This document shows, in pieces, positions 18,426 to 27,204 of a DNA stretch of 64,000 bases. The notes below the pieces were generated by a model. The model was not told where the DNA came from and made no database searches. It saw only the letters and a list, made by a program, of their open reading frames with translations. This DNA is from Methylobacterium sp. NEAU K (lineage in GTDB: Bacteria > Pseudomonadota > Alphaproteobacteria > Rhizobiales > Beijerinckiaceae). The translations under genes were made by a program, and so were the position numbers. The stretch covers positions 1 to 64,000 of the forward strand of contig NZ_JAUYZJ010000005.1 in assembly GCF_030700285.1 (NCBI RefSeq), in the 5' to 3' direction. Every line of letters starts with the position of its first letter. Positions within the stretch are counted from its first letter, which is position 1.

Positions 18426-20374
18426 CCGGTCCTCACGATATCGGTCATTGGAAAACTAGACTTCGCCGCGCCGGAGTCCATCGCAGCCTCGGCGAATAGG
18501 GCGCGCGGATCGAGCGGATGCGCGGCCGGATGCGTGAGGAGGACCGACAGCAGCTCCTCGACGAACGCCCAGATCGCCGCGTCGTGGACGCGGTGGTGCG
18601 TCAGCAGGCCCACAGGCCGCGCAGGTCTGCGCGCGATGCCCGCCGCGAGATCGCGCATGATCGCGTCCGGGTCGCGCAGCGAGCGGGTCCCACGCCAGTC
18701 AATCGGATCGAGGGTCGCGTCGACGCGGACGAGCCCGCCGACCTCCGGTCCAGGAACCGCCGAAAGCCCGCGATAGCCGAGTCCCGGTAGGGCTTCCGCC
18801 AGGGCGGGGTCGAGGCGGTTCCAGGGCGGCACGAACACCGGCAGCAGCGCCGCATCCGGCAGGCGCTCGCGGGCGATCCGCAGGCCGGCGGCGGCGTCCG
18901 AGGCCAGGGCGTCGAGCGGGCGGTGCGCCCCGAACTCTGCGGCCTTCTCGCCGGGCGGAGCGTGGTTGTGATGGGCCAGCCCGTGGACCGCGACACTCAG
19001 ACCAGGGGCCGAGGCGAGGCGCCCCCCGAGAGACGGCTCGATCCGGGCCGGGATCGCCGCGAGGAGGATCGGGGCGGCGTGGGGCTCGGCGAGGCTGATC
19101 AGCCGGTCGAGGGCCGGGGTCGCCGCGACGGCGTCATCGTCGCGCCACCACATCGGCACGCGCAGACCCCGCCCGGCGGCATCGTCCAGGGCCGCACGCA
19201 GGGCGACGGATCCCGGGCGTTCCCGCGCGATGGCACGGCGAGCCGCCAAGCCGTCCGTCCGGAGGCCCTCGACGATCGCGACCGAACGAGCGGCCCCGCC
19301 GAGGTCGATCCCGTGGGGCGCGGGCGATGGCGCGCCGAGCTGGGTATTCACGGCGCAAAGGAGCGACTCGACCGTCAGCGCCGCCTCCGGCAGCACCCGC
19401 GCGAGTCCGCGCGCGGCGAAGCATTCCGCGCGCAGCCGCTGCTCGGTCTCGCTGCCAGCCTCGAAGGGCACGAGCACGGACGGGGTCCCGGTGGCGAGGA
19501 GGTCGGTGGCGGTGTTGTAACCGCATTGGCTGATCGACAGGGCCGCACCGGCCAGCAAGTCCCGATAATCGGGCCGGGCACGGGTGAGGATGCCGGGCGG
19601 CAGGCCGCGGCCGATCTCGGTAAAGGCCGCCTCCGGCACGCCGTGCCCGGCCAGGATCCGCCAGCCCAGCGCAGGTTGCAGCCGGGCGGCCCCCGCGGCG
19701 GCGAGGAGAAGGCCCAGTCCGGCTGGACCTGAGCCCGCCGCGACGAGCACGCCCCGGCGTTCGGCAGCCGGGGAGATCCTGGTGCCCTCGTCGACGTAGC
19801 CGGTATAGCGGATCTTCTGGGCGCTCCCGGCATCGAGCGGCCACGAGGCGTCGAGAGGGACCAGGGCCGGATCGCCGTGCACCAGCACGGCGTCGTACAG
19901 CTTCGCCACCCGGGCCTGCGCCTCTGCGATCCGCTCCGGCTTCGCGGAGGCGACCAGGATGTCACGCACCGAGGCGAGCACCAGCGGGCGCGGCCGGCGG
20001 GCGCGGGCCGCCTCCACCAGCGCCAGGAACTCGGCAGCCAGCATCCGCCGGCCGAACGGGAACAACTCGGTAAGGACTGCGTCGGGCGCGAAATCCGCGA
20101 GCGTCTCGACCAGCAAGGCGCGCCGGCTCTCGAACAGCAGCGCGTCCGCCGGGAGGCCGTCAGCCCCGAGCGGCCTGGAGAAATCCGTGCCGACGGCCCG
20201 CAACGGCGGCAGCTGCACGACGCGCAGGCCGTCCTGGCGGACCATCGGGGCCGGCATGCCCCCCGTGATCAGCAGGGCCTCGTGGCCGGACACCGCGAAA
20301 GCGCGCGCCAGGGCGGCGGCGCGGGTGAGATGCCCGGCCCCGAGGAGATGCGTGACGGCGATCAGGACGCGCAT
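18422..20374 (-). CDS. Glycosyltransferase fused to a polysaccharide-deacetylase-like domain
   Basis: A 650-residue two-domain protein. Residues 1 to about 370 form a GT-B glycosyltransferase of the MurG/GT28-like group: VTHLLGAGHLTRAAALARA at the N terminus, SQCGYNTATDLLATGTPSVL and VPFEAGSETEQ in the nucleotide-sugar lobe. From about 400 it continues as a deacetylase-like domain: MWWRDDDAV (metal-site aspartates), VHGLAHHNHAPPGEK and FVPPWNRLD, the equivalents of the Asp-Asp / His-x-His / Pro-Pro-Trp motifs of carbohydrate esterase 4 relatives. This suggests sugar transfer and de-N-acetylation on one polypeptide. It overlaps its neighbours by 13 and 4 bases. Confidence 0.8.
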   Translation of the reverse strand: MRVLIAVTHLLGAGHLTRAAALARAFAVSGHEALLITGGMPAPMVRQDGLRVVQLPPLRAVGTDFSRPLGADGLPADALLFESRRALLVETLADFAPDAVLTELFPFGRRMLAAEFLALVEAARARRPRPLVLASVRDILVASAKPERIAEAQARVAKLYDAVLVHGDPALVPLDASWPLDAGSAQKIRYTGYVDEGTRISPAAERRGVLVAAGSGPAGLGLLLAAAGAARLQPALGWRILAGHGVPEAAFTEIGRGLPPGILTRARPDYRDLLAGAALSISQCGYNTATDLLATGTPSVLVPFEAGSETEQRLRAECFAARGLARVLPEAALTVESLLCAVNTQLGAPSPAPHGIDLGGAARSVAIVEGLRTDGLAARRAIARERPGSVALRAALDDAAGRGLRVPMWWRDDDAVAATPALDRLISLAEPHAAPILLAAIPARIEPSLGGRLASAPGLSVAVHGLAHHNHAPPGEKAAEFGAHRPLDALASDAAAGLRIARERLPDAALLPVFVPPWNRLDPALAEALPGLGYRGLSAVPGPEVGGLVRVDATLDPIDWRGTRSLRDPDAIMRDLAAGIARRPARPVGLLTHHRVHDAAIWAFVEELLSVLLTHPAAHPLDPRALFAEAAMDSGAAKSSFPMTDIVRTG

Positions 20375-21660
20375 GCGGACAGCTCCCGTCGCGCCCTGGT
20401 CGCCGGTGCTGCGAGCCCCGCGGAGGCGCTGAGCCGGGCCCCGATCAGGTCGACGGCCGCCTCCTCCGAGAAGTCGCGCTCGAGGCGCGATCGGGCCGCC
20501 TCGCCGAGGCTTCGGCGCAGGGCCGGGTCCGCCGCGAGGCGCGCGAGGGCTCGTGCGAGGGCGGTGGGATCACGGGGCGGGACCAGGATGCCGTGCGCGC
20601 CGTCGGTGATGAATTCCGGCGTGCCGGCGAAGGCGGTCGCCAGGATCGGCAAGGCTTGGCTCGCGGCCTCCATCAGCACGTTCGGCAGTCCGTCCCGGTC
20701 GCCCCCCGGCGCAGGCTTCGTCGGCAATATGAACAGGTCGGCCGCGCGCATCGCCGCGACCACCTCGGGCTGCGCCAGCGCCCCCCGGAAGGTGACGCGC
20801 TGCGCCAGTCCACGCTCGCCGACCCGGGCCTCCAGGGCCCGGCGCAGCTCGCCGCCGCCGATCAGGTCGAGGCGCCAGTGCAGGTCCGGGGTCAGCGACG
20901 CCAGGGCGTCGATCAGGTCGTCGTGGCCCTTCTTGGCGACCAGCCGGCCGACGCAGAGGAGGCGCAGCGGCGCCGCCGGGTCGCTCCCGTCGCGGGGATC
21001 GCGCGGCGGGGGGGGGGCCGGGAAGCGAACGAGGTCCAGACCGTGATAGGCGAGCCCCGTGCGGCCGGGCGCCAGGGAATCGAGGCGCGCGAGTCCGTCG
21101 CGGGTGCAGGTCACCCCCCAGGCAGCGTCGCGCAGCTTCTCGGTCAGCTCCCAGGCCGGGGTCGTCCAGATGTCCTTGGCATGGGCGGAGAAGCTCCAGC
21201 CGCGCCCGGTCAGCATCGCCGCATAGCGGGCGACGCTCGCCGGGGTGTGCAGGAAATGCACGTGGATATGAGTGACCTCGGCGGGCAACTCGCGGGCGAG
21301 CACCAGCGCCTGCCCGAGGCGACGCAGGCGCGAGGGGGTCGGGTCGCGCCGGAGATCCCGGGCGAACTGCGCGAGGAGCGTGGCGAAGCGGGGACGCAAA
21401 GTCGCCGCAGCGAGTCCGCGCAGCACGCGCAGCGGCGCCTCGTGGAGGTATTCCGGCAGGTAGGCGACCGGCGCGCGGATCGCCGCGTGCATGGGGTGGC
21501 GGGCACGGTCGGTCGGGCGGCGCAGAGACCAGATCTCCAGCGGCAGCCCGCGCCGCTCCAGGGCCAGCAACTCCTGTGCGATGAAGGTTTCCGAGAGGCG
21601 GGGATAGCCCTTCAGCACCACCGCGATCCGCTTGTCGCTCAAGAGAAGGCCCGCACGCAT
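20362..21660 (-). CDS. GT4-family glycosyltransferase
   Basis: Retaining GT-B glycosyltransferase, 432 residues from ATG 21660. The N-terminal half contains VLKGYPRLSETFIAQELLAL and SFSAHAKDIW. The C-terminal half has LLCVGRLVAKKGHDDLIDAL and DGLPNVLMEAASQALPIL, then FAGTPEFITDGAHGILVPP, the family 4 EX7E-type donor site. Lack of a signal peptide indicates a cytoplasmic or membrane-peripheral enzyme. The open frame runs further upstream to 23034, but that part is only the shadow of the next gene. It overlaps the upstream glycosyltransferase gene by 22 bases. Confidence 0.9.
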   Translation of the reverse strand: MRAGLLLSDKRIAVVLKGYPRLSETFIAQELLALERRGLPLEIWSLRRPTDRARHPMHAAIRAPVAYLPEYLHEAPLRVLRGLAAATLRPRFATLLAQFARDLRRDPTPSRLRRLGQALVLARELPAEVTHIHVHFLHTPASVARYAAMLTGRGWSFSAHAKDIWTTPAWELTEKLRDAAWGVTCTRDGLARLDSLAPGRTGLAYHGLDLVRFPAPPPPRDPRDGSDPAAPLRLLCVGRLVAKKGHDDLIDALASLTPDLHWRLDLIGGGELRRALEARVGERGLAQRVTFRGALAQPEVVAAMRAADLFILPTKPAPGGDRDGLPNVLMEAASQALPILATAFAGTPEFITDGAHGILVPPRDPTALARALARLAADPALRRSLGEAARSRLERDFSEEAAVDLIGARLSASAGLAAPATRARRELSACAS

Positions 21661-22877
21661 GGCCGTTCCGCACCCGGCGAGGCCAGCGCCCGCACCCGGC
21701 GCGCCACGGCGTCGAGCCCGTCGAGCAGGCCCGGGACCAGCACCCGCGACGGCTCGGTCTGGTCGGGCAGGGCGCGGAGCGCCGCGGCCATGCGCTCCGG
21801 CGCCCGTCCCTCGGATTCCAGGAGGACGCGCGCGAGGCCGAGCTGCTCGGCGGCGAGCGCCCGGATCGCCTGCTCCCGGCGCGGCTCGGTCCGGGGGACC
21901 AGGATCGCCCGCAGGTCGAAAGACAGAATCTCGCAGAAGGTGTTGTAGCCGCCCATCGCCACGACTCCGGCCGCCTTGCGCATCAGGAACTCGATCTGGC
22001 TGTCGAAGGTGATCGCCGCGATCCTGCCCATGAGCCCGCCGATCCGCGCGGTGAAGCCGTCGCGCGTGGCCCCGTCGAGGAACGGGCCGAAGGCGATCAG
22101 GCAGGGCAGGGGAATGCCGGGATCCGCCTCGTAGGCTGCGATGACCCAGTCGATCAGCGCGGCGCCGTCGCCGCCACCGCCCGGGGTGACGAGCACGAAC
22201 GGGCCGCTGGCGATCGCGGGTTCCTCGCGGCCGGCGCGCATCTCCGGCACCGCCCGGCGCAGATAGCCGGTATAGATCAGCCGCCCGGCGATCCGTGCCG
22301 CCATCTCTGGGTCCATTGGCAGGGCCGCCAGGGGCTCGTGGATGCGGCTGAGGCCGTAGACCCAGATCTCGTCGTAGAAGCGCGCCATCGTCTCGGCAGC
22401 GCCCTTCCGCTCCCATTCGGGGACGAGGCGGTCGGCGTCGTCGAGCACGTCGCGCAGCCCGAGCACCAGCCGCGTCCCGCTGGCGGCGGCGCGCTCGAGC
22501 ACCGGCAACAGCTCGCCGTGGAAGCCCGACGGTTCCTTGTCGACGATGATCAGGTCGGGCTCGAACGCGGCGAAGGTCCGGACGATGAGTGCGGAGCGCT
22601 GCTCGACGGTGCGGGCGAGCGGCGTGGACCCGTCGAGGCTGGCATAGCCCCCGTCCGGGAACTTTGTCACCGGCGGCAGCCGAACCGTGTGGACCCCGGG
22701 CGCGAAGGCATAACGGTCGATCACCGGGGAGCCGGAGACGATCATCGCCCGCGCCCCGCGGTTGCACGACACGATCGCGTTGGCGATCGCCCGCGAACGG
22801 CGGAGATGGCCGAGCCCGAAAGTGTCGTGGCTGTAGATCAGGACGCGCGGGGCGGGGGATGCCTCGTCCGCTCGCAT
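21639..22877 (-). CDS. GT28/COG4671-like glycosyltransferase
   Basis: First gene of the eight-gene operon, 412 residues from ATG 22877 (an in-frame upstream start at 22934 is possible but removes the fit to relatives). It opens with VLIYSHDTFGLGHLRRSRA, the predicted-glycosyltransferase form of the MurG N-terminal loop. Later come LVTPGGGGDGAALIDW and VAMGGYNTFCEILSF, the acceptor and UDP-sugar lobes, and VPRTEPRREQAIRA. The promoter must lie in the 145 bases shared with the divergent GT87 gene. Confidence 0.83.
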   Translation of the reverse strand: MRADEASPAPRVLIYSHDTFGLGHLRRSRAIANAIVSCNRGARAMIVSGSPVIDRYAFAPGVHTVRLPPVTKFPDGGYASLDGSTPLARTVEQRSALIVRTFAAFEPDLIIVDKEPSGFHGELLPVLERAAASGTRLVLGLRDVLDDADRLVPEWERKGAAETMARFYDEIWVYGLSRIHEPLAALPMDPEMAARIAGRLIYTGYLRRAVPEMRAGREEPAIASGPFVLVTPGGGGDGAALIDWVIAAYEADPGIPLPCLIAFGPFLDGATRDGFTARIGGLMGRIAAITFDSQIEFLMRKAAGVVAMGGYNTFCEILSFDLRAILVPRTEPRREQAIRALAAEQLGLARVLLESEGRAPERMAAALRALPDQTEPSRVLVPGLLDGLDAVARRVRALASPGAERPCVRAFS

Positions 22878-23022
22878 CGAAATCACCGCCCCAGTTGACG
22901 GCGCGAATGTCGCAGCCGTCGCCCTCTCGCACAAGCCGGGCCGTTCGGCAAACCACGCCGTTAACGGCGCTAAAACCGGGCTCGCCTAGGTTCGAGCCGG
23001 AAGCGTCTCGCCGAAAGCCCAC

Positions 23023-24330
23023 ATGGCCGCCCAATTACAGACCGAAGCGTCGGGCCGGCCGGGATCGCGAGCAGCGCAGCTCCGGGCCGCGCTCTGGGTC
23101 GACTTGGCGGACCTCGCCGGCAGCGATGCCCGGCTGTTCGCCTTCGCCAAGCGGGCCGCCTGGATACTGGTCCCGCTCACCCTGGCGATCGTCGTCGTCG
23201 TGTTCGGCACCGGACCGGAGCCGCGCCGGAACTGGTACGGCGACATGCTGGGCAACGACTTCAGCCAGATCTGGGTGGCAGGCCGGGCCGCGCTGGAGGG
23301 ACGGGGCGGCGAGCCCTACGACCTGACCGTCCATCTCGAGAACCTGAAAGCCGCCTTCGGGCCGGACTGCCGCTTCGCGTGGCATTACCCACCGGTGTTC
23401 CTGCTGGCCGCTGCCGCCTTCGCGATGCTGGAGCCGCAGCCGGCCTTCCTGATCTGGACGGCGTTCTCGCTCGGCGTGTTCGCGCTGGCGATGACCGTCG
23501 CTGCCGGCCGGCGGGACGCGGCCTGCGTCGCGCTCGCCCATCCGCTGGTATTCTGCAACCTCTCGTACGGGCAGAACGGTCTCTTCACGGCTGCGCTGAT
23601 GACCCTCGGGGCGATGCTGGTAGACCGGCGCCCCTGGCTCGCCGGCCTGTGCTTCGGCCTGCTGGCCTACAAGCCGCACTTCGCCGCGCTGGCGCCGCTG
23701 CTCCTGCTGGTCACCGGCCGTCGGGCCTGTCTGGTGGCCTGCATCGGCACCGTGCTCGCCCTCTGCCTCGCCTCGCTGGCGCTGTTCGGCACCGCGCCCT
23801 GGATCGGGTTCTTCGGGACGCTCGGCGAGACGAACCGGATCATCCTGCAGAAAGCGGCGGCCGGCCTCGACCTCAATGCCAGCGCCTTCGGCGCCGTCCG
23901 CCTTCTGGGAGGCCCGATCTCGGCCGCCTGGGCATTGCAGGCCGTGGTGGCGACCGTTGCCCTCGGGCTGGCGTGGCGCGCCTGGACGATGCCGGCGCCC
24001 CTGGAGCTGCGCGCGGCGGCCCTGCTCGCCGCGGCGCCGCTGCTGTCGCCCTACGTCCCGGTCTACGACCTCGCTCCGCTGGTCCCGGCGACGCTCTTGC
24101 TGGTGCTCGTCGCCCACCGGGCCGGCGGCCTGCGCCCCCACGAGCGCATGCTCCTGATCGCGTCGCCGCTGTTCGCGCTCCTGCGCGAGGGGGCGGGTCT
24201 CACGGGTTTCCCGCTTGGTCTCGTCCTCAGCCTGGCGACTCTGGGCTGCATCGCCCATCGAACCCGCCCGTGGGGCCTGGCGGCCGGGCGAGGGCCGGCG
24301 GTCGTCTCAGGTGCGATCAGGACCCGCTGA
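23023..24330 (+). CDS. GT87-like (DUF2029) polytopic membrane glycosyltransferase
   Basis: A 435-residue membrane protein with about ten hydrophobic segments. Features of the GT87/DUF2029 group (polyprenyl-phosphate-sugar-dependent mannosyltransferase-like) are the extracytoplasmic loop GNDFSQIWVAGRAALEG, the aromatic WHYPPVFLL, and SYGQNGLFTAALMTLGAML followed by GLLAYKPHFA. The acidic residue after the first helix is the likely catalytic base. It is transcribed divergently from the glycosyltransferase/ABC operon, so the two may serve the same glycan. The acceptor is unknown. Confidence 0.8.
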   Translation: MAAQLQTEASGRPGSRAAQLRAALWVDLADLAGSDARLFAFAKRAAWILVPLTLAIVVVVFGTGPEPRRNWYGDMLGNDFSQIWVAGRAALEGRGGEPYDLTVHLENLKAAFGPDCRFAWHYPPVFLLAAAAFAMLEPQPAFLIWTAFSLGVFALAMTVAAGRRDAACVALAHPLVFCNLSYGQNGLFTAALMTLGAMLVDRRPWLAGLCFGLLAYKPHFAALAPLLLLVTGRRACLVACIGTVLALCLASLALFGTAPWIGFFGTLGETNRIILQKAAAGLDLNASAFGAVRLLGGPISAAWALQAVVATVALGLAWRAWTMPAPLELRAAALLAAAPLLSPYVPVYDLAPLVPATLLLVLVAHRAGGLRPHERMLLIASPLFALLREGAGLTGFPLGLVLSLATLGCIAHRTRPWGLAAGRGPAVVSGAIRTR

Positions 24331-24544
24331 CGCTCACGGAGAGCCGGAACAGCACCCGTCCGTCGCCCTCGGTGACGCTCATCTCCCAGGACTGCCCGAG
24401 CGCGATCGTCGACGCTTCCTCCTTCAGAAGCGTGCCGGCGAGACGCACGGCTTCCTCCCGGGCAAGCGCAGCGTCGGGCAAATCGATCCCGGTTGTATCG
24501 ATGACGGTGCGGCCGCTGAAGACGTGAAAATAGAAGCGCGCCAT
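24317..24544 (-). CDS. DUF6894-type small protein
   Basis: From ATG 24544 it encodes 75 residues beginning MARFYFHVFSGRTVIDTTGI, then LPDAALAREEAVRLAGTLL. This is the pattern of the DUF6894 family, abundant in Methylobacterium and relatives, with unknown function. No signal or membrane segment is visible. The 3' end overlaps the GT87 gene tail by 14 bases in convergent orientation. Longer readings starting at 24661 are not supported by the family pattern. Confidence 0.75.
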   Translation of the reverse strand: MARFYFHVFSGRTVIDTTGIDLPDAALAREEAVRLAGTLLKEEASTIALGQSWEMSVTEGDGRVLFRLSVSVSGS

Positions 24545-24705
24545 ATCTGGTCCGCCCGCACCCGCATCGAACCTCGATAGGCACCCGAATGCCCGGCTTT
24601 TGCAACCGGTGATTGAAGGATGGCGCGTTAGTTGGACGGATTCTCTTGCAAGGCGATGCAAAAGATCCTCAGGGTCGTCGCCTGTGTACTTTCGCGGCCC
24701 GGCCG

Positions 24706-25566
24706 CTAGCCGGCGAACGGGCGCGGCATGCGGAACGGCAGCATCAGCCGCACGAGGGGATTGCGGAAGCGATCGAGGGACAGGCTCTCGTGCACCGCCC
24801 GCACCGGCTCACCGGTCAAGGTCGAGGCCAGCAGGGAGCGGGAATAGAACGGCGTGTCCTCGAACGTGGTGAGCACGCGCGCGCGGCCGTCGTCGCTGCG
24901 TGTCTCCCGGGGCATCCGCCAGACCTTTGTGGAGGGGAGCGCGGCGGCGAGGGGCGGCCGGATCTCGCGGCGCGAGCCGTCGCTGGAGAAGCGCAGCGAC
25001 AGGTTCCGGCCGCCGCCGTTCCGGTGCTGTACGTCGTAGAGGATCGCCGCCCCGTCCGGCAGGTCGGCCCGGCACCAAGTCCAGCGGGAGAAGGCGGCCT
25101 CCAGCGGCTCGTCGCCCTCGTTCGTATCGAAGTAGCCGCTGCCGCTCCAGCGCAGATCCGGCCTGTCGAACGCCACCTCGACCCGCGAAGACGGCGCCAT
25201 CGGCCACCAGCGATGGCGTCCGCCTGGATCGAGCTGGAACGGCCCGGCGGTGAAGCCGCGCGGAACCAGCCGCACCGTGCCACGCAACCGCCAGGGTAGG
25301 GGCGCCCCGCGCTCGTCGATCCGGACCGTCAGCGCCGTGCCGTCCCATTCCATTGCGCTCGGGCCGATGGCGATGTGGTCCCGGCCCCGCGACAGGCTGG
25401 CGGCGCCGCGCTCGGTCATGGCGAAGCGGCTCCGGTCGCCATAGAGCACGACGTTCATGGCGCAGTGCGCGAACGGGTCCTTGCTGGCGCTCCAGGCGTA
25501 GTATGGCGAGAACACGCTGCCGATGAACGCGATGATCGTCAGCCCGTGGCGGCCGTCGTCGCTCAC
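24706..25566 (-). CDS. crtC: Carotenoid 1,2-hydratase (hydroxyneurosporene synthase)
   Basis: Adds water to the end group of neurosporene or lycopene in the spirilloxanthin pathway. The recognisable block SDDGRHGLTIIAFIGSVFSP followed by YYAWSASKDPFAHCAMNVVL is the CrtC N-terminal core; later GGRHRWWPMAPSSRVEV and SGSGYFDTNEGDEPLEAAF fit too. I place the start at GTG 25566, which overlaps the crtD stop as GTGA and gives 286 residues, close to the family's usual size. No ATG, GTG or TTG start is available in the short stretch before it. The frame is open far upstream, but that is antisense shadow of crtD. Confidence 0.88.
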   Translation of the reverse strand: MSDDGRHGLTIIAFIGSVFSPYYAWSASKDPFAHCAMNVVLYGDRSRFAMTERGAASLSRGRDHIAIGPSAMEWDGTALTVRIDERGAPLPWRLRGTVRLVPRGFTAGPFQLDPGGRHRWWPMAPSSRVEVAFDRPDLRWSGSGYFDTNEGDEPLEAAFSRWTWCRADLPDGAAILYDVQHRNGGGRNLSLRFSSDGSRREIRPPLAAALPSTKVWRMPRETRSDDGRARVLTTFEDTPFYSRSLLASTLTGEPVRAVHESLSLDRFRNPLVRLMLPFRMPRPFAG

Positions 25567-27104
25567 CGCATCGACGTACCACCACGCATAGCCGCTCTGG
25601 GCGACCGGGCCGTCGAATCGAGGTCCGTCAGGATCGCCGCCGCCGCCAGCCGGCCCGACTGCGCCGCCATCGGCACGCCCGGGCCGGGATGGACCGAGCC
25701 CCCCGCCAGATAGAGGCCCGGCAGGGCGGTCCTGGCGCCGGCCCGCTTGAAGGTCGCCGTCCAACCCTGCGCCGCCCGGCCATACAGGGCGCCCCCGGTG
25801 CCCGGGAACAGGGCCTCGAACCCCCCCGGTGTCGTCGCCACCGCGGGCGACATCTCCGCGAAGGTCAGCCCGCAGGCTTCCAGCCGGCGGTTCAGATTCG
25901 TCTCGCATCTCTCGATCTCCGGCGGCGTGAGCGGACGCTCCCGGCCGTCCGCCGGGGCGTTGACGAGCAGCAGCAGGCGCTCGGGCCCTTCGGGCGTTTC
26001 GCCCGATTCGGTCCGGTCCTGGGCGCATACGTAGACGGTGGGATCGTCGGGCAGGCGGCGGTCCCGCAGGATGGCGTCGAACTCGGTCCGGTAATCGCCC
26101 GAGAAGAAGACGTTGTGGTGCGCGAGCGAGAAGCCTTTCGGGACCGCCGTGGTGCAGAAGGTGACGGCGGAGAGCGAGCGCTCGTCCCGCTTGAGCCGTT
26201 CGCCGGCCGGGATCGCCTCCCGCCCGAGCAGACCGGCGCCGAGGGCTGCGGAATCCGCGTTGCAGACGATGCGCTCTGCCGGCACCCGTTCCCCGCCTGT
26301 CAGGATCACACCGGCGACCCGCCCGCCCTCGGTGACGATCCGGTCCGCGTGAACGCCGTATCGGAACACGGCGCCGCGCTCGGCCGCGAGGTCAGCCACC
26401 GCGCGCGCCAGGGCGCTCATCCCGCCCGAAACGGTCCAGACGCCCGCCTGCTCCACGTGGGCGACGAGCATCAGGGTCGCCGGCGCCGTGAACGGAGAGG
26501 CGCCGCAATAGGTGGCGTAGCGTCCGAACAACTGCAGCAGCCGGGGATCGCGGAAAAACGTGCCCAGAGCCGACCACAGGGTGGCGAAGGGCTGGATCCG
26601 CCAGAGGTCGCCAAGGCCCGAGAGTCCGACGCGCTGCGCGAGACCCGCCGGGCTCGTCCGCCCGTCGCGGATGAAGGGCCCCTCCAGCGTGCGGTAGACC
26701 TCTGCCGAGCGCGCGCAGAAACGCCGGTAGCCTTCGGCCTCCCGGGGGCCGGCGAAGTCGGCGACCGCCGCCGCGGAGCTGTCGACATCGGCGAACAGGT
26801 CGAGCCGTTCGCCGCGCGTCCAGGCGTGGCGGGCGAGAAGCGTGGCGGGCGCAAGCGCCGCCCGGTCTTCGAAGCTGGCCCCGCATTCCGCGAAGAGTTC
26901 TTCGAAGACCCATCGCATCGTGAACACGGTCGGCCCGGCCTCGACGGCGCGGCCGCCGACCGGGACGCTCCGCATCTTGCCGCCGGGGCGTGCGGCGCGT
27001 TCCAGCACGGTGACGTCGAGTCCCGCCTGGGCGAGCCGCAGGGCGGCCGCCAGACCGCCAATCCCGGCCCCGATCACTACGACGCGCTGCTGCGCCACGT
27101 TCAC
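25563..27104 (-). CDS. crtD: Hydroxyneurosporene / methoxyneurosporene desaturase
   Basis: FAD-dependent 3,4-desaturase of the CrtI family acting on hydroxylated or methoxylated carotenoids, 513 residues. It has the N-terminal fold VVVIGAGIGGLAAALRLAQ, GGKMRSVPVGGRAVEAGPT, and near the C terminus LYLAGGSVHPGPGVPMAAQS. I choose GTG 27104 because GGGGAG lies eight bases before it; the TTG at 27122 would put that ribosome site inside the gene. It is coupled to crtC by a GTGA overlap and divergent from crtE across a PpsR-type palindrome. Confidence 0.92.
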   Translation of the reverse strand: MNVAQQRVVVIGAGIGGLAAALRLAQAGLDVTVLERAARPGGKMRSVPVGGRAVEAGPTVFTMRWVFEELFAECGASFEDRAALAPATLLARHAWTRGERLDLFADVDSSAAAVADFAGPREAEGYRRFCARSAEVYRTLEGPFIRDGRTSPAGLAQRVGLSGLGDLWRIQPFATLWSALGTFFRDPRLLQLFGRYATYCGASPFTAPATLMLVAHVEQAGVWTVSGGMSALARAVADLAAERGAVFRYGVHADRIVTEGGRVAGVILTGGERVPAERIVCNADSAALGAGLLGREAIPAGERLKRDERSLSAVTFCTTAVPKGFSLAHHNVFFSGDYRTEFDAILRDRRLPDDPTVYVCAQDRTESGETPEGPERLLLLVNAPADGRERPLTPPEIERCETNLNRRLEACGLTFAEMSPAVATTPGGFEALFPGTGGALYGRAAQGWTATFKRAGARTALPGLYLAGGSVHPGPGVPMAAQSGRLAAAAILTDLDSTARSPRAAMRGGTSMR

Positions 27105-27146
27105 CCCGACTTCTCCCCGCAACGGGATTGATCTCCGGTCCGCAGA

Positions 27147-27166
27147 GTGTCAATAAGAAATGACAC
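27147..27166. promoter_or_regulatory. CrtJ/PpsR-type operator between crtD and crtE
   Basis: GTGTC-N10-GACAC with TGT at 27148-27150 and ACA at 27163-27165. It sits in the 100-base divergent region. On the minus strand TTGTCA (complement of 27174-27179) lies 17 bases before TTATTG, a possible crtD promoter that this site would cover. On the plus strand TTGACG at 27167-27172 could serve as -35 for crtE, although no good -10 follows. Confidence 0.82.
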
Positions 27167-27204
27167 TTGACGCTGACAACCGATGACAACACGGGAGGGG
27201 CGCG

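Noticed and set aside
25563-27104. Second phytoene desaturase (crtI paralogue)
   Set aside because: Coupling to crtC by a GTGA overlap and divergence from crtE make crtD the better call.
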